NCBI GenBank assembly: GCA_943789105.1
Contig: CALSSW010000003.1
Location: forward strand, 1-64,000
Reading direction: 5' to 3'
Source of the DNA: an uncultured Ulvibacter sp.
GTDB lineage: Bacteria; Bacteroidota; Bacteroidia; Flavobacteriales; Flavobacteriaceae
Length of the DNA stretch: 64,000 nucleotides
Below the pieces are notes generated by a model. The model worked only from the letters and a program-made list of their open reading frames with translations. It did no database searches and had not been told where the DNA came from. The position numbers were made by a program, and so were the translations under genes. Shown here piece after piece: positions 18,839-27,282 of the stretch (positions within the stretch are counted from its first letter, which is position 1; the number at the start of each line of letters is the position of its first letter).

Positions 18839-18912
18839 TGGAGAATATCGGATTCGAACCGATGACCCTTTGACTGCCAGCCAAATGCTCTAGCCAACTG
18901 AGCTAATCCCCC
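18839..18912 (-). tRNA. tRNA-Ala (anticodon GGC)
   Basis: The minus strand folds into a cloverleaf: acceptor GGGGGAT/ATTCTCC, D arm GCTC...GAGC, anticodon arm TTTGG-CTGGCAG-TCAAA with anticodon GGC, and T arm ATCGG-TTCGAAT-CCGAT. The G3-T70 wobble pair, the main identity element of alanine tRNA, is present. The discriminator base is A and CCA is not encoded. It reads the Ala codon GCC (and GCT by wobble). It stands alone, with its own terminator, downstream of the universal stress protein gene. Confidence 0.95.
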
Positions 18913-18925
18913 TTATTTATATTAA

Positions 18926-19681
18926 TTACTCGTGCTCTTTTAATATTAGTAGCGGCTTTGTAGTAAAAAACTGCTCTTTTAAAATAACTTCACTTTGGCG
19001 CAGTAACTTTTTAAAGAACCCGCCTGTGTCTTTTCTTCTCAAAACACACAACATTTCTGGGCTTAAGGCGTTAAAATGCTCTACAATACCTTGAAAAACC
19101 GTTGCGTTCTCTGAAGTGATATCTCTGCTCATTAAGGCCTTTAGTTTTGGCTTTATCTTACGATCATTACCCGATGTATCTGGGGTAACTACCTGCAGTA
19201 AATCTAGCTTGGCATGAAACATATCTATAAGCGCCTTTAATGTTTGTGATGCCTTTGTGGTTTTTATCTTGGAGTTTTTAAATGCAAATAATATAGTATC
19301 TATTTTCCTGAAAAGATAGTTTGGCGGCACAATTAAAAGCGGAATATCTGTTTGGCGTATTATTTTTGTGGTAACCTTGCCTAAATACACCTCATCTTTA
19401 ATCTCAACACTTTGAGGAGACAGCACAATTAAGTCTATTTTAAGACTCTTTGAGAGCTGAGACACCCCTTCAAAAACATCTCCGCTGATGGTCTTAGAAA
19501 CTACTTGAACATCTTTGGTGCTTACATTTTCTAACACCTCTTTTAAGATAAGCTCTGTGGCGAGTGTTTTGATACAAGTAACATAAATGCGGGCATTGGT
19601 CATGGCAGCAAAGCTGGTTGCATACCTAAGATTGTTGATGCCATTTTCAATAGATCCAATAGGAACAAGAATATTTTTCAT
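18926..19681 (-). CDS. Universal stress protein (UspA family), two-domain
   Basis: The start at MKNILVPIGSIENGINNLRY is preferred over an in-frame start 30 bases upstream because this is the canonical first beta-strand of the fold. The 251 residues are long enough for two Usp-like domains: residues 1-130 with VPIGS, a DLIVLSP strand and the TDIPLLIVPP end strand, and a more diverged second half opening with IDTILFAFKN. A G-2x-G-9x-G(S/T) ATP loop is not clear in either half. Flavobacterial two-domain Usps are stress- or starvation-linked. It lies just upstream of the tRNA on the same strand and diverges from the acetyltransferase gene. Confidence 0.8.
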   Translation of the reverse strand: MKNILVPIGSIENGINNLRYATSFAAMTNARIYVTCIKTLATELILKEVLENVSTKDVQVVSKTISGDVFEGVSQLSKSLKIDLIVLSPQSVEIKDEVYLGKVTTKIIRQTDIPLLIVPPNYLFRKIDTILFAFKNSKIKTTKASQTLKALIDMFHAKLDLLQVVTPDTSGNDRKIKPKLKALMSRDITSENATVFQGIVEHFNALSPEMLCVLRRKDTGGFFKKLLRQSEVILKEQFFTTKPLLILKEHE

Positions 19682-19726
19682 AGAATAAGTATATTTATAA
19701 AACGAGCGCAAAATTACATTTTAAAT

Positions 19727-20227
19727 ATGATTAGGCAGGCCAAAGCATCAGAAATTGTTCAACTCATTGCTATTACCAAATCATGTGCCGCTCACATGAT
19801 ATCAAATGACATCTATCAATGGAATGAAAACTACCCTAACATAAAAGCCTTTGAGCAGGACCTTGAGAGGGGAGAGTTGTATGTATTATACGCCCAAGAC
19901 ACCTTGCTGGGCTGTATAACAATATCCAACATAAAAGATAGTGAATACGAGACCATCTCTTGGCTTACTCAAGATATAAATCACTATTATATTCATAGAT
20001 TGGCGGTCTCTCCAGCATTTCAAAAACAAGGCCATGCAAGAACCCTCATGGATTTTGCCGAATCTTTTGCAAAACAAAATGGGGCCGTATCTGTAAGATT
20101 AGACACCTTTAGCCAGAATAAACGCAACCAGCGCTTCTATGAAAATAGAGGCTATCAACGTCTTGGTAACATTTACTTTCCAAAACAAAGTCAGGACCCT
20201 TTTTATTGCTATGAACTTGTTTTATAA
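19727..20227 (+). CDS. GNAT-family N-acetyltransferase
   Basis: A 166-residue single-domain acetyltransferase transferring acetyl from acetyl-CoA to an unknown amine. The N-terminus MIRQAKASEIVQLIAI is the standard first strand and helix. Motif A, HRLAVSPAFQKQGHARTLM (about 90-108), carries the Q-x-x-G-x-A pyrophosphate loop, and motif B is VRLDTFSQNKRNQRFYENRGY (about 121-141). It could be a RimI-like protein or an antibiotic or metabolite acetyltransferase. The MATE transporter begins 18 bp after its stop, so the two are likely cotranscribed. Confidence 0.83.
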   Translation: MIRQAKASEIVQLIAITKSCAAHMISNDIYQWNENYPNIKAFEQDLERGELYVLYAQDTLLGCITISNIKDSEYETISWLTQDINHYYIHRLAVSPAFQKQGHARTLMDFAESFAKQNGAVSVRLDTFSQNKRNQRFYENRGYQRLGNIYFPKQSQDPFYCYELVL

Positions 20228-20245
20228 TGTACTTTTACTCTCATA

Positions 20246-21571
20246 ATGATTGACATTTCTTTTAAGCGCATACAGCAACTAGCCATACCCGCCATAATTG
20301 CAGGTATTGCAGAGCCCATATTATCTAGTACAGATGCTGCCGTGGTTGGTAATATCCCTGAGTTTGGTACAGAGTCTTTGGCAGCCGTTGGTATTGTTGG
20401 CGTGTTTTTATCTGCTCTTATCTGGATTTTAGCTCAAACCCGTAGCGCCATTAGCGCCATTGTATCTCAAAATGTAGGCGCAGGAACCCTTGCAGATTTA
20501 AGGAGTTTTCCAGCCCAGGCCATTTTTTTTAATATACTATTGAGTCTAGTAGTGTTGGGCTCGACCTATTTTTTTGTCGAAGAGATTTTCACCCTGCTTA
20601 ATGCAAAGGGGATGATTTTAGACCTAAGTATAGCCTATTACAACATTAGGGTTTGGGGCTTTCCATTAACGCTCTTCACCTTTGCTATTTTCGGGCTCTT
20701 TAGAGGCCTGCAAAACACTTTTTGGCCTATGGTAATTGCTGCCATTGGTGCAGGGGTAAATATTGGCCTTGATTTTTTACTTGTATATGGTCTAGATGGT
20801 TTTGTAGCTCCTATGGGTGTTGTTGGTGCAGCTTGGGCAAGTTTAGTGGCTCAAGGAATAATGGCACTACTATCTTTACTATTGGTATTAAAAAAAACCC
20901 AGGTGTCTTTACGCCTAGAGTTTCCATTACACCCGCAAATCAAGCGCCTTGTAACTATGTGCGCTAATTTATTTTTACGCTCTATAGCCTTAAACGTCGC
21001 CCTTATACTTTCCACAAGAGAGGCTGCAGGGCTTGGCAAAGAATATGTTGCAGTACATACCATTGCCATGAATATCTGGTTGTTTACAGCCTTTTTTCTA
21101 GATGGCTACGGCGCTGCCGGAAATATTTTAGGAGGCAGGCTCCTTGGAGCAAAAAACTATACCTCTCTATGGAAGTTAACCCAAAGAGTTACCTTTTATA
21201 ATACCATCGTAGCCATTGTTTTAATTTTAGCCGGGGTGCTTTGTTACAACTATGTGGGGCTCATTTTCAATAAAGATCCTTTGGTGCTTAGTCTATTTAC
21301 AGGGATGTTTTTTATGGTTTTAATTTGTTTGCCTTTTAATGCTGTAGCATTTACACTTGATGCTATTTTTAAAGGCCTAGGTGAAATGGCCTATTTAAGA
21401 AATGTGTTGTTAGGGTCTACCTTTTTAGGTTTTATTCCTGTGCTTTTACTCTCAAATTACATGGGCTGGGGCCTTATAGGTATTTGGGCAGCAATAATTG
21501 TTTGGGTAGGCTGGAGAGCCGTTGCCCTAATTATCAAATACCGTAAAAAGTACCTGCCACTTGCTTTGTAA
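20246..21571 (+). CDS. MATE-family efflux transporter
   Basis: A 441-residue inner-membrane protein with about 12 hydrophobic helices in two homologous halves, as in MATE (NorM/DinF) cation-coupled drug exporters. N-terminal signatures are IQQLAIPAIIAGIAEPILSS and AVVGNIPEFGTESLAAVGI; the middle has FGLFRGLQNTFWPM, typical of the DinF-like branch (R-G-x-Q-x-T). The likely substrates are cationic drugs or metabolites. The pairing with an acetyltransferase 18 bp upstream could be a small detoxification unit, but that is inference. Confidence 0.88.
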   Translation: MIDISFKRIQQLAIPAIIAGIAEPILSSTDAAVVGNIPEFGTESLAAVGIVGVFLSALIWILAQTRSAISAIVSQNVGAGTLADLRSFPAQAIFFNILLSLVVLGSTYFFVEEIFTLLNAKGMILDLSIAYYNIRVWGFPLTLFTFAIFGLFRGLQNTFWPMVIAAIGAGVNIGLDFLLVYGLDGFVAPMGVVGAAWASLVAQGIMALLSLLLVLKKTQVSLRLEFPLHPQIKRLVTMCANLFLRSIALNVALILSTREAAGLGKEYVAVHTIAMNIWLFTAFFLDGYGAAGNILGGRLLGAKNYTSLWKLTQRVTFYNTIVAIVLILAGVLCYNYVGLIFNKDPLVLSLFTGMFFMVLICLPFNAVAFTLDAIFKGLGEMAYLRNVLLGSTFLGFIPVLLLSNYMGWGLIGIWAAIIVWVGWRAVALIIKYRKKYLPLAL

Positions 21572-21626
21572 GTGTTGTAGGGGTTATTTAACACAATATT
21601 AAGTCGGTTTAGGAAACAGACTTGAT

Positions 21627-21634
21627 TACTTTTG
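21627..21634 (+). promoter_or_regulatory. -7 promoter element of the oxidoreductase gene
   Basis: TACTTTTG matches TAnnTTTG, 17 bp before the chosen ATG. A longer in-frame start would overlap it. No convincing -33 TTG is seen. Confidence 0.4.
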
Positions 21635-21651
21635 TAAAAAAATTGAATTAT

Positions 21652-22701
21652 ATGAGCGATTTTCATGCCTTAAAAATATCAGAAACAAAACAAGTAACCC
21701 CTACCTCTGTAGCAGTTACTTTTGAAGTTCCTCAAGCGCTTAAAACCACTTTTAGTTTTATTGCAGGACAATATATTACATTAAACCACACCATAAACGG
21801 TGACAAAGTAAGACGCGCCTATTCTATTTGCAGCGCCCCATCAAGCGGGCTGCTTACAGTAGGTATTAAAAAAGTAGAGAATGGTACATTTTCTGTCTAT
21901 GCCAATGAGCAATTAGCAGTTGGGGATGTTTTAGAGGTAATGCCCCCACAAGGAACATTTACCTTTAAGCCCAACTCTCAAGAGGCGCATCATATTGCCG
22001 CCTTTGCAGCGGGTAGTGGTATTACCCCAATTCTCTCCATCGCTCAAACAGCCCTGGAGCAGCAGTCTAACAGCACTTTTTTATTGGTCTACGGAAATCA
22101 AACCAAGAAAGAAGCTATGTTTTATGAGGCTATAGAGCAATTAAGGGCGCAGTTTCCAGAGCGATTCTTTGTAGAATATATTTATAGCCGCTCTCAAGAA
22201 ACCAATGCAGCTCGAGGCCGTATTGACAAAAACGTTGTTAGTTATTACCTAACTAATAAATACAAACAAACCCGCTTTGAAGACTTTTATGTATGTGGCC
22301 CTGAGGCCATGATTGATGAAGTTTCAAATACACTTGTAGCTTCAGGAGTTTCAAAACAGCAGATCCATTTCGAGCTGTTTACAACAAGCCAGGGGGCAGT
22401 TTCAGAGGCAGTGCAGGATGGTACAACGTCTATATCTATTATTGTTGACCAAGTGACAGAGACCTTTACTATGGCGCAAAATAAAACAATTCTAGAGGTG
22501 GCTTTAGAAAAACAGCTGGATGCTCCGTATTCTTGTCAAGGAGGTATTTGCAGCTCTTGTATTGGAAGAGTAACCCAAGGGAAAGCCCAGATGCGCCAAA
22601 ACCAAATCTTAACAGATAGCGAGGTTGCAGAAGGACTTGTGCTTACCTGTCAAGCACATCCAGTTACCTCCACATTGGTGTTGGATTATGATGATATCTA
22701 G
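21652..22701 (+). CDS. FAD/NAD(P)-dependent reductase with C-terminal 2Fe-2S ferredoxin domain (PaaE-like)
   Basis: A 349-residue electron-transfer protein carrying electrons from NAD(P)H through FAD to a 2Fe-2S centre. The start MSDFHALKISETKQ is preferred over one 30 bases upstream. Seen in order: an FAD domain with RRAYSICSAP (RxYS flavin motif, about 50-60), an NAD(P) domain with AAFAAGSGITPILSIA (about 110-125) and FYVCGPEAMIDEV (about 208-220), and a plant-type ferredoxin domain with Cys ligands in YSCQGGICSSCIGRV (about 293-307) and LTCQAHP (about 333). The architecture matches PaaE of phenylacetyl-CoA epoxidase, but no paa genes are nearby, so a general ferredoxin-reductase role is as likely. 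Confidence 0.85.
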   Translation: MSDFHALKISETKQVTPTSVAVTFEVPQALKTTFSFIAGQYITLNHTINGDKVRRAYSICSAPSSGLLTVGIKKVENGTFSVYANEQLAVGDVLEVMPPQGTFTFKPNSQEAHHIAAFAAGSGITPILSIAQTALEQQSNSTFLLVYGNQTKKEAMFYEAIEQLRAQFPERFFVEYIYSRSQETNAARGRIDKNVVSYYLTNKYKQTRFEDFYVCGPEAMIDEVSNTLVASGVSKQQIHFELFTTSQGAVSEAVQDGTTSISIIVDQVTETFTMAQNKTILEVALEKQLDAPYSCQGGICSSCIGRVTQGKAQMRQNQILTDSEVAEGLVLTCQAHPVTSTLVLDYDDI

Positions 22702-22708
22702 TAAGTGC

Positions 22709-23746
22709 TTATTTTAAAATAGACAGTACTTTTTCAACAATAGCGCTAGGAGAGATGGTTTCTATGGCCTTCTCATATCCATCTGGATAACTATTACCAT
22801 ACACTGAACTTGGCACCAAAGGGTATTTTGTTCTATCTGCAAGGAGTTGGTTTTCAATGGGCTGGTTAAAGGGCGCAAAGCCTAAAAAGGGATGCGTAAC
22901 TCCCCATAGGGTAAGCACAGGAATTTCATATAAAGCAGCAAGATGCCCATTACCACTATCCATAGCTAGCATGATATCTAGGTTTGATATGAGCTGCAGT
23001 TCTTGAGTAAAGGATAGTTTACCCGCTATGTTTGTAACCCCTTTAAGACCCTCAGAGAGCTTGTCTAATTGTGCTATTTCTGTGGCGCCACCTCCAAACA
23101 AAAAAATTGCATACTCTCCAGAGTTGCTTAACTGCTGCAGCACTTTTTTCATTAAATATATTGGATACATCTTTGCTTTGTGAGCCGCAAAAGGAGCCAC
23201 GCCAATAAACTTTTTAGAGCTAAGACCCGTGATCTCTTGTGTCTTTGCAGACATTACTTTTCTTTTAGGGAATTGGTGACTTGTTAAATCTATAGGGTAG
23301 CCTAGTTTAGCAAAAACATCCACATATCGCTCATGGGTTTTTTTAAGAGCTTGTAGTTTGCCCCCATTGGCTCGTGTAAGTAGTTTTTTCTCGCTCCTTG
23401 CTTTATCTATGCTTGCCACTTTTATTGCTTGAAGCCACAACAAGGACCTAACTATTTTAGATCTCAATACATTATGAGTATCTGCAACACCTGTAATGTT
23501 TAATTTTTTAGCATCTTTCGCTAATTGAAACAAACCTAAAACCCCTTTGTGGGCACCCTTAACATCTACAGGTAAAACGGCCACGTTTTTAAGGTCTTCA
23601 AATAATGGGGATAAAAAACCTTTGGTAACAACAGTGACGTTTAGCTTTGGGTATGTTGCGGTAAGTACCCGCAAAACAGGAACCAACATGGCCACATCTC
23701 CTATAGCCGAAAGGCGAATTACTAAAATGTGTGGCGCAGTTTTCAA
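22709..23746 (-). CDS. Glycosyltransferase family 9 (heptosyltransferase-like)
   Basis: A 345-residue GT9-type enzyme expected to add a sugar to the lipopolysaccharide core at the inner face of the membrane. The N-terminal HILVIRLSAIGDVAMLVPVL is the family signature, and the C-terminal half has AMDSGNGHLAALYEIPVLTLWGVTHP, the nucleotide-sugar donor site. The start is TTG; no suitable ATG lies at the expected N-terminus. It follows the DUF4254 gene by 27 bp on the same strand, a pairing I recall as common in Flavobacteriaceae. The donor and acceptor sugars cannot be told. Confidence 0.87.
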   Translation of the reverse strand: MKTAPHILVIRLSAIGDVAMLVPVLRVLTATYPKLNVTVVTKGFLSPLFEDLKNVAVLPVDVKGAHKGVLGLFQLAKDAKKLNITGVADTHNVLRSKIVRSLLWLQAIKVASIDKARSEKKLLTRANGGKLQALKKTHERYVDVFAKLGYPIDLTSHQFPKRKVMSAKTQEITGLSSKKFIGVAPFAAHKAKMYPIYLMKKVLQQLSNSGEYAIFLFGGGATEIAQLDKLSEGLKGVTNIAGKLSFTQELQLISNLDIMLAMDSGNGHLAALYEIPVLTLWGVTHPFLGFAPFNQPIENQLLADRTKYPLVPSSVYGNSYPDGYEKAIETISPSAIVEKVLSILK

Positions 23747-23773
23747 TAGAATTAACTTAGGTGAAAAAAGGAG

Positions 23774-24385
23774 TTACTTTTGCTCTCTCAATACTGGGTT
23801 TAGCTCATCATCATTATACATTTTCATTTGCTTGTATACCTTCATGTACTTATCTCCTGTCTTGATATCCTGAAGTAATTGATCAATGGCATCACTAAGG
23901 TCAACGCGCTGTTCTAACAAGATATTTAACTTTGCTTGACACCCATCGCGGTGGCTTTGTGAGGCATTGGCCCGCGTAGCTTCTTGGTACATGTGATATA
24001 CTTTTAAGGCCAAAATAGAGAGCCTGTCTACTCCCCATGCTGGGCTTTCTGTATTAATAGTTGCATTTGGATTAGTTGTAACGTCTTTATTTGCATCAAG
24101 AAAGTAGCTGTCTATGTATTCAACCATATCTGTGCGATCTTGATTACTTGCGTCAATTTTACGCTTTAGGGTCAAAGCGGCAACAGGATCAATTTGAGGA
24201 TCACGAATGATATCTTCGTAATGCCATTGAACGGTATCAATCCAGCATTTACGATACAGTAAGTGCTCCAATAAATGAGTCTCTTTTGTATAGGTGTTTG
24301 TAAAAGGTTGGTCTACAGTGTTTATGATGTGATAGGTGTCAATCACTTGTTTGAAAACGTTGTTTGCAATCTCGCTAAAATTCAT
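23774..24385 (-). CDS. DUF4254 family protein
   Basis: A 203-residue soluble protein, mostly helical, with no signal peptide. The motifs LEHLLYRKCWIDTVQWHYEDIIRDPQID (about 38-65), LKRKIDASNQDRTDMVEYID and SPAWGVDRLSILALKVYHM identify DUF4254, a Bacteroidota family of unknown function. It is located directly upstream of the GT9 gene, so a link to cell-envelope glycan assembly is plausible but unproven. Confidence 0.85.
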   Translation of the reverse strand: MNFSEIANNVFKQVIDTYHIINTVDQPFTNTYTKETHLLEHLLYRKCWIDTVQWHYEDIIRDPQIDPVAALTLKRKIDASNQDRTDMVEYIDSYFLDANKDVTTNPNATINTESPAWGVDRLSILALKVYHMYQEATRANASQSHRDGCQAKLNILLEQRVDLSDAIDQLLQDIKTGDKYMKVYKQMKMYNDDELNPVLREQK

Positions 24386-24498
24386 GGGAACTATGGTATA
24401 AAGTGTTAGTGTCTAGGCTACAAAGGTATCATAAATTTTTCATAGCATAGGAGCAATTAAACAGGGTTTTGCCTTCACACACAAGAAAACACCACCCC

Positions 24499-25434
24499 CT
24501 ATCTTAGCCAAAGCAAGAGCAGTACCAATCCAAATAAAGACCATAAAAATACTTCACTGAACATCCGGCGGGTTTTTGATGTCCCAGACTCTATATAATT
24601 TGAGGTAATAGCGGCTAAAGGTGCAAAAAGGAAAAATAGCTCGCTTCCATTTTTTTGTGCTTTGACCAAAATAATGCCTACACTAATAATGGTAATAAGC
24701 AACATAGTTATGGCAGAGGGTCTCTCTTTTTTTGACAAAGAGGCTAGTTTTGTGAGTCGGGCTCCGCCCATCCAAACTAACAAACCCAGTAAAAAAGGGG
24801 TTGTAACAAAAAGCCCTCTATCCCCATAGATGCTAATGTCAAAATCTCTATCAGGTATCCAGTGGTACAGCCAAGAGTAAGAATCTGTAACCAAAAATTG
24901 ATATGCCACTGCAATACTTGTGATGCCTAAAAATCCAATGATAGGAATGAATAGGTATGTTACATTAAATTTAGTTTTATTTATAATTGCGGGGTACAGT
25001 ACTACAAAAAATAAAATGGCCCAACCATAAAAAAAAGAGGCCAATGTGATGTACATAGTAGCATCAAATATTTTTTTAACGGTGTTTTTTTCTGTGGTTA
25101 AACTCAAAATTCTTCTAGTTGCCAGCAGCACGAAGATGTTTGCCAAAATGAGCTTCGGGGCACTGTAAATTTGAGGGACTAGCAATATAAAAAGTACAAA
25201 TACAAGAATGGCAAAGGTGTTGTTTTTTGTGACATTGTTCTTTCTAATGATAAAATCTAATAATAATACTGCAAAAACCATTAAAAAAAGAACCAGCCCA
25301 TGAGAAGTTAAAGAACCTAGGCTAAGTGATAGGTCTTGTGTTGTTAGTAACCTAAAAAAATAGCCTATTATTATGGCAATACTTAGTAGTATATAATTTA
25401 TGGGTTTAGATTTACCGAAAAAGCTTGTGAGCAT
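24499..25434 (-). CDS. DUF6427 family integral membrane protein
   Basis: A 311-residue inner-membrane protein with about nine or ten hydrophobic segments and few polar residues. The N-terminus MLTSFFGKSKPINYILLSIA and the Trp/Tyr-containing FYGWAILFFVVLYPAI and SWLYHWIPDRDFD are characteristic of DUF6427 of Flavobacteriia; function unknown. It shares its start region with a divergent gene: the -33 box of that gene's promoter lies inside the first codons here. It probably heads a leftward unit with DUF4254 and GT9. Confidence 0.8.
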   Translation of the reverse strand: MLTSFFGKSKPINYILLSIAIIIGYFFRLLTTQDLSLSLGSLTSHGLVLFLMVFAVLLLDFIIRKNNVTKNNTFAILVFVLFILLVPQIYSAPKLILANIFVLLATRRILSLTTEKNTVKKIFDATMYITLASFFYGWAILFFVVLYPAIINKTKFNVTYLFIPIIGFLGITSIAVAYQFLVTDSYSWLYHWIPDRDFDISIYGDRGLFVTTPFLLGLLVWMGGARLTKLASLSKKERPSAITMLLITIISVGIILVKAQKNGSELFFLFAPLAAITSNYIESGTSKTRRMFSEVFLWSLFGLVLLLLWLR

Positions 25435-25455
25435 ATAGGGTATTTTATACTTTTG
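25425..25455 (+). promoter_or_regulatory. Promoter of the DUF6341 gene, overlapping the divergent gene's start
   Basis: TTG at 25425 and TACTTTTG at 25448-25455 are spaced by 20 nt, a full match to the flavobacterial consensus. The -33 box lies within the 5' end of the divergent DUF6427 coding sequence. Confidence 0.75.
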
Positions 25456-25473
25456 CGAAATAAATATAAAGAT

Positions 25474-25719
25474 ATGGCTTTAAGAGATATTTTCTACGCA
25501 ATTCAAGAGTTTACAGAAGAAGTTTTATTTGCTCCTTTTAACGCATTAAGAGCTTTAGAGCTAGAAAACTGGACTGCGGCAAATGTTATGAACTGGTTGT
25601 TTATGCTTATTGGTTCTGTTGCATTTGTATACTGGATGCTGCAGTTAAAGAAATTTAATGATAATAATGAAGAAGACACCTCTTCTACATCACACTCATA
25701 CCTTGGGGGAGATAAGTAA
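25474..25719 (+). CDS. DUF6341 family small membrane protein
   Basis: An 81-residue protein starting MALRDIFYAIQEFTEEVLFA. The upstream in-frame TTG is rejected because it lies inside the promoter. One membrane span (about residues 41-60, MNWLFMLIGSVAFVYWMLQL) is preceded by an amphipathic PFNALRALELENW region and followed by an acidic, Ser/Thr-rich cytoplasmic tail ending SYLGGDK. I recognise the family as DUF6341 of Flavobacteriia; function unknown. It sits between DUF6427 and purD in head-to-head and tail-to-tail arrangement. Confidence 0.8.
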   Translation: MALRDIFYAIQEFTEEVLFAPFNALRALELENWTAANVMNWLFMLIGSVAFVYWMLQLKKFNDNNEEDTSSTSHSYLGGDK

Positions 25720-25732
25720 TACTCCAGGCATT

Positions 25733-27001
25733 TTATAAATCAAAACCAATATCGGTTCTAAAATTCATCCTGTTAAAAGATAGTTTTTCTATGTTTTGGT
25801 AGGATTTTTTTATGGCTTTTTTATAGTCTGCATCTATTGATGTAACGGCAATAACACGTCCTCCACAGTTAACAACAGCGCCATCTTTTAAGGCAGTTCC
25901 TGCATGAAATAACAAAGAGTCTGAAACATTCTCAAGACCAGAAATCACCGCTCCTTTTTCATATGCTTCAGGATACCCTCCAGAGACCAACATCACAGTT
26001 GCAGCAGCTCTAGTGTCTATTTCAAAATGTAAGTTGTCTAGGGATTGCTTACAGGTAGCTTCAAAGACAGCTACCAAATCTGTTTTAATTCTTGGTAAAA
26101 CAACCTCGGTTTCTGGATCTCCCATACGCACATTGTATTCTATCACAAAAGGCTCATTACCTACTTTAATTAAACCTATAAATACAAAACCCTTGTAATC
26201 TATATTCTCTTTTTGCAAGCCCTCTACTGTTGGTATAACAATGCGCTGCTCAATTTTTTGCATAAGCACATCATCTGCAAAAGGCACTGGAGAAATAGCC
26301 CCCATACCTCCGGTATTTAATCCTGTATCCCCCTCACCAATGCGTTTGTAATCTTTGGCAGTAGGCAATACTTTGTAGTTTTTACCATCTGTGAGCACAA
26401 AAACGCTTAGTTCTATCCCGTCCAAAAATTCTTCAATGACAACCGTATTACTGGCTGCGCCAAATTGACCCGCCAACATTTTTGTTAAGGCTTTTTTAGC
26501 CTCATTCAAATCTTGGATGATTAGTACCCCTTTCCCGGCAGCTAGGCCATCTGCTTTTAGTACATAAGGCGCTTTTAGGGTTTCTAGAAACTGTTTTCCT
26601 GCGGCTAGTGTTTCAGGAGTAAAACTTGCATACCCAGCCGTTGGAATATTGTGGGCCATCATAAATTCTTTGGCGCGCTCTTTACTACCCTCCAACAAAG
26701 CTCCTTTTTGTGAGGGGCCAATAATTTGCACTTTTTGTAAAACAGGGGTAGCCTCAAAATAATCTACAATACCTTGTACAAGAGGGTCTTCTGGGCCTAC
26801 CACGACCATGTTAATGTTGTTGTTTATCACACATTGCTTTATGGCTTCAAAATCTGTAACAGATAGGTTTATGTTTGTTGCAATTGATGCGGTGCCTGCA
26901 TTACCAGGGGCTACAAAAAGATTTTTACAACGGCTGCTTTTTGCCAATTGATAGGCAAAAGTATGTTCTCGACCCCCAGACCCTAAGACTAATATATTCA
27001 T
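25733..27001 (-). CDS. purD: Phosphoribosylamine-glycine ligase (GAR synthetase)
   Basis: This ATP-grasp enzyme joins phosphoribosylamine and glycine, the second step of de novo purine synthesis. The 422-residue length is normal. Seen motifs are the N-terminal MNILVLGSGGREHTFAYQLA, VGPEDPLVQGIVD (about 70-85), the ATP-grasp strand APYVLKADGLAAGKGV (about 145-160), VIEEFLDGIELSVFVLTDG, and GDTGLNTGGMGAISPVP (about 225-245), the PurD signature, with the Mg-binding EYNVRMGDPET near 292. It stands alone, with no other pur gene nearby. A TATTTTTG -7-like element lies about 25 bp upstream of the ATG. Confidence 0.96.
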   Translation of the reverse strand: MNILVLGSGGREHTFAYQLAKSSRCKNLFVAPGNAGTASIATNINLSVTDFEAIKQCVINNNINMVVVGPEDPLVQGIVDYFEATPVLQKVQIIGPSQKGALLEGSKERAKEFMMAHNIPTAGYASFTPETLAAGKQFLETLKAPYVLKADGLAAGKGVLIIQDLNEAKKALTKMLAGQFGAASNTVVIEEFLDGIELSVFVLTDGKNYKVLPTAKDYKRIGEGDTGLNTGGMGAISPVPFADDVLMQKIEQRIVIPTVEGLQKENIDYKGFVFIGLIKVGNEPFVIEYNVRMGDPETEVVLPRIKTDLVAVFEATCKQSLDNLHFEIDTRAAATVMLVSGGYPEAYEKGAVISGLENVSDSLLFHAGTALKDGAVVNCGGRVIAVTSIDADYKKAIKKSYQNIEKLSFNRMNFRTDIGFDL

Positions 27002-27282
27002 GAAATATAGATTTTATGCATCACAAAAATAGGCCCTTTTTTAAGGCTACTAAAATTATTTTTAGCATCAAATTATTTTTTTGAATTTACACATAAAAAT
27101 ACCAGGCAACTTATTTTAGAGCCTGAAGTAATACAGTATATTTATAGATATTTCTCAATAAGATAATCCATTTATTTTTTAGTTAAAATTGATTAAATTT
27201 GCAGCCTTAAACAATTCGTAGTTTTACTAATAAGCTTCCTGTTTTATGGAAACTGAATCACTCGCTACCGCGATTTTGCAAG

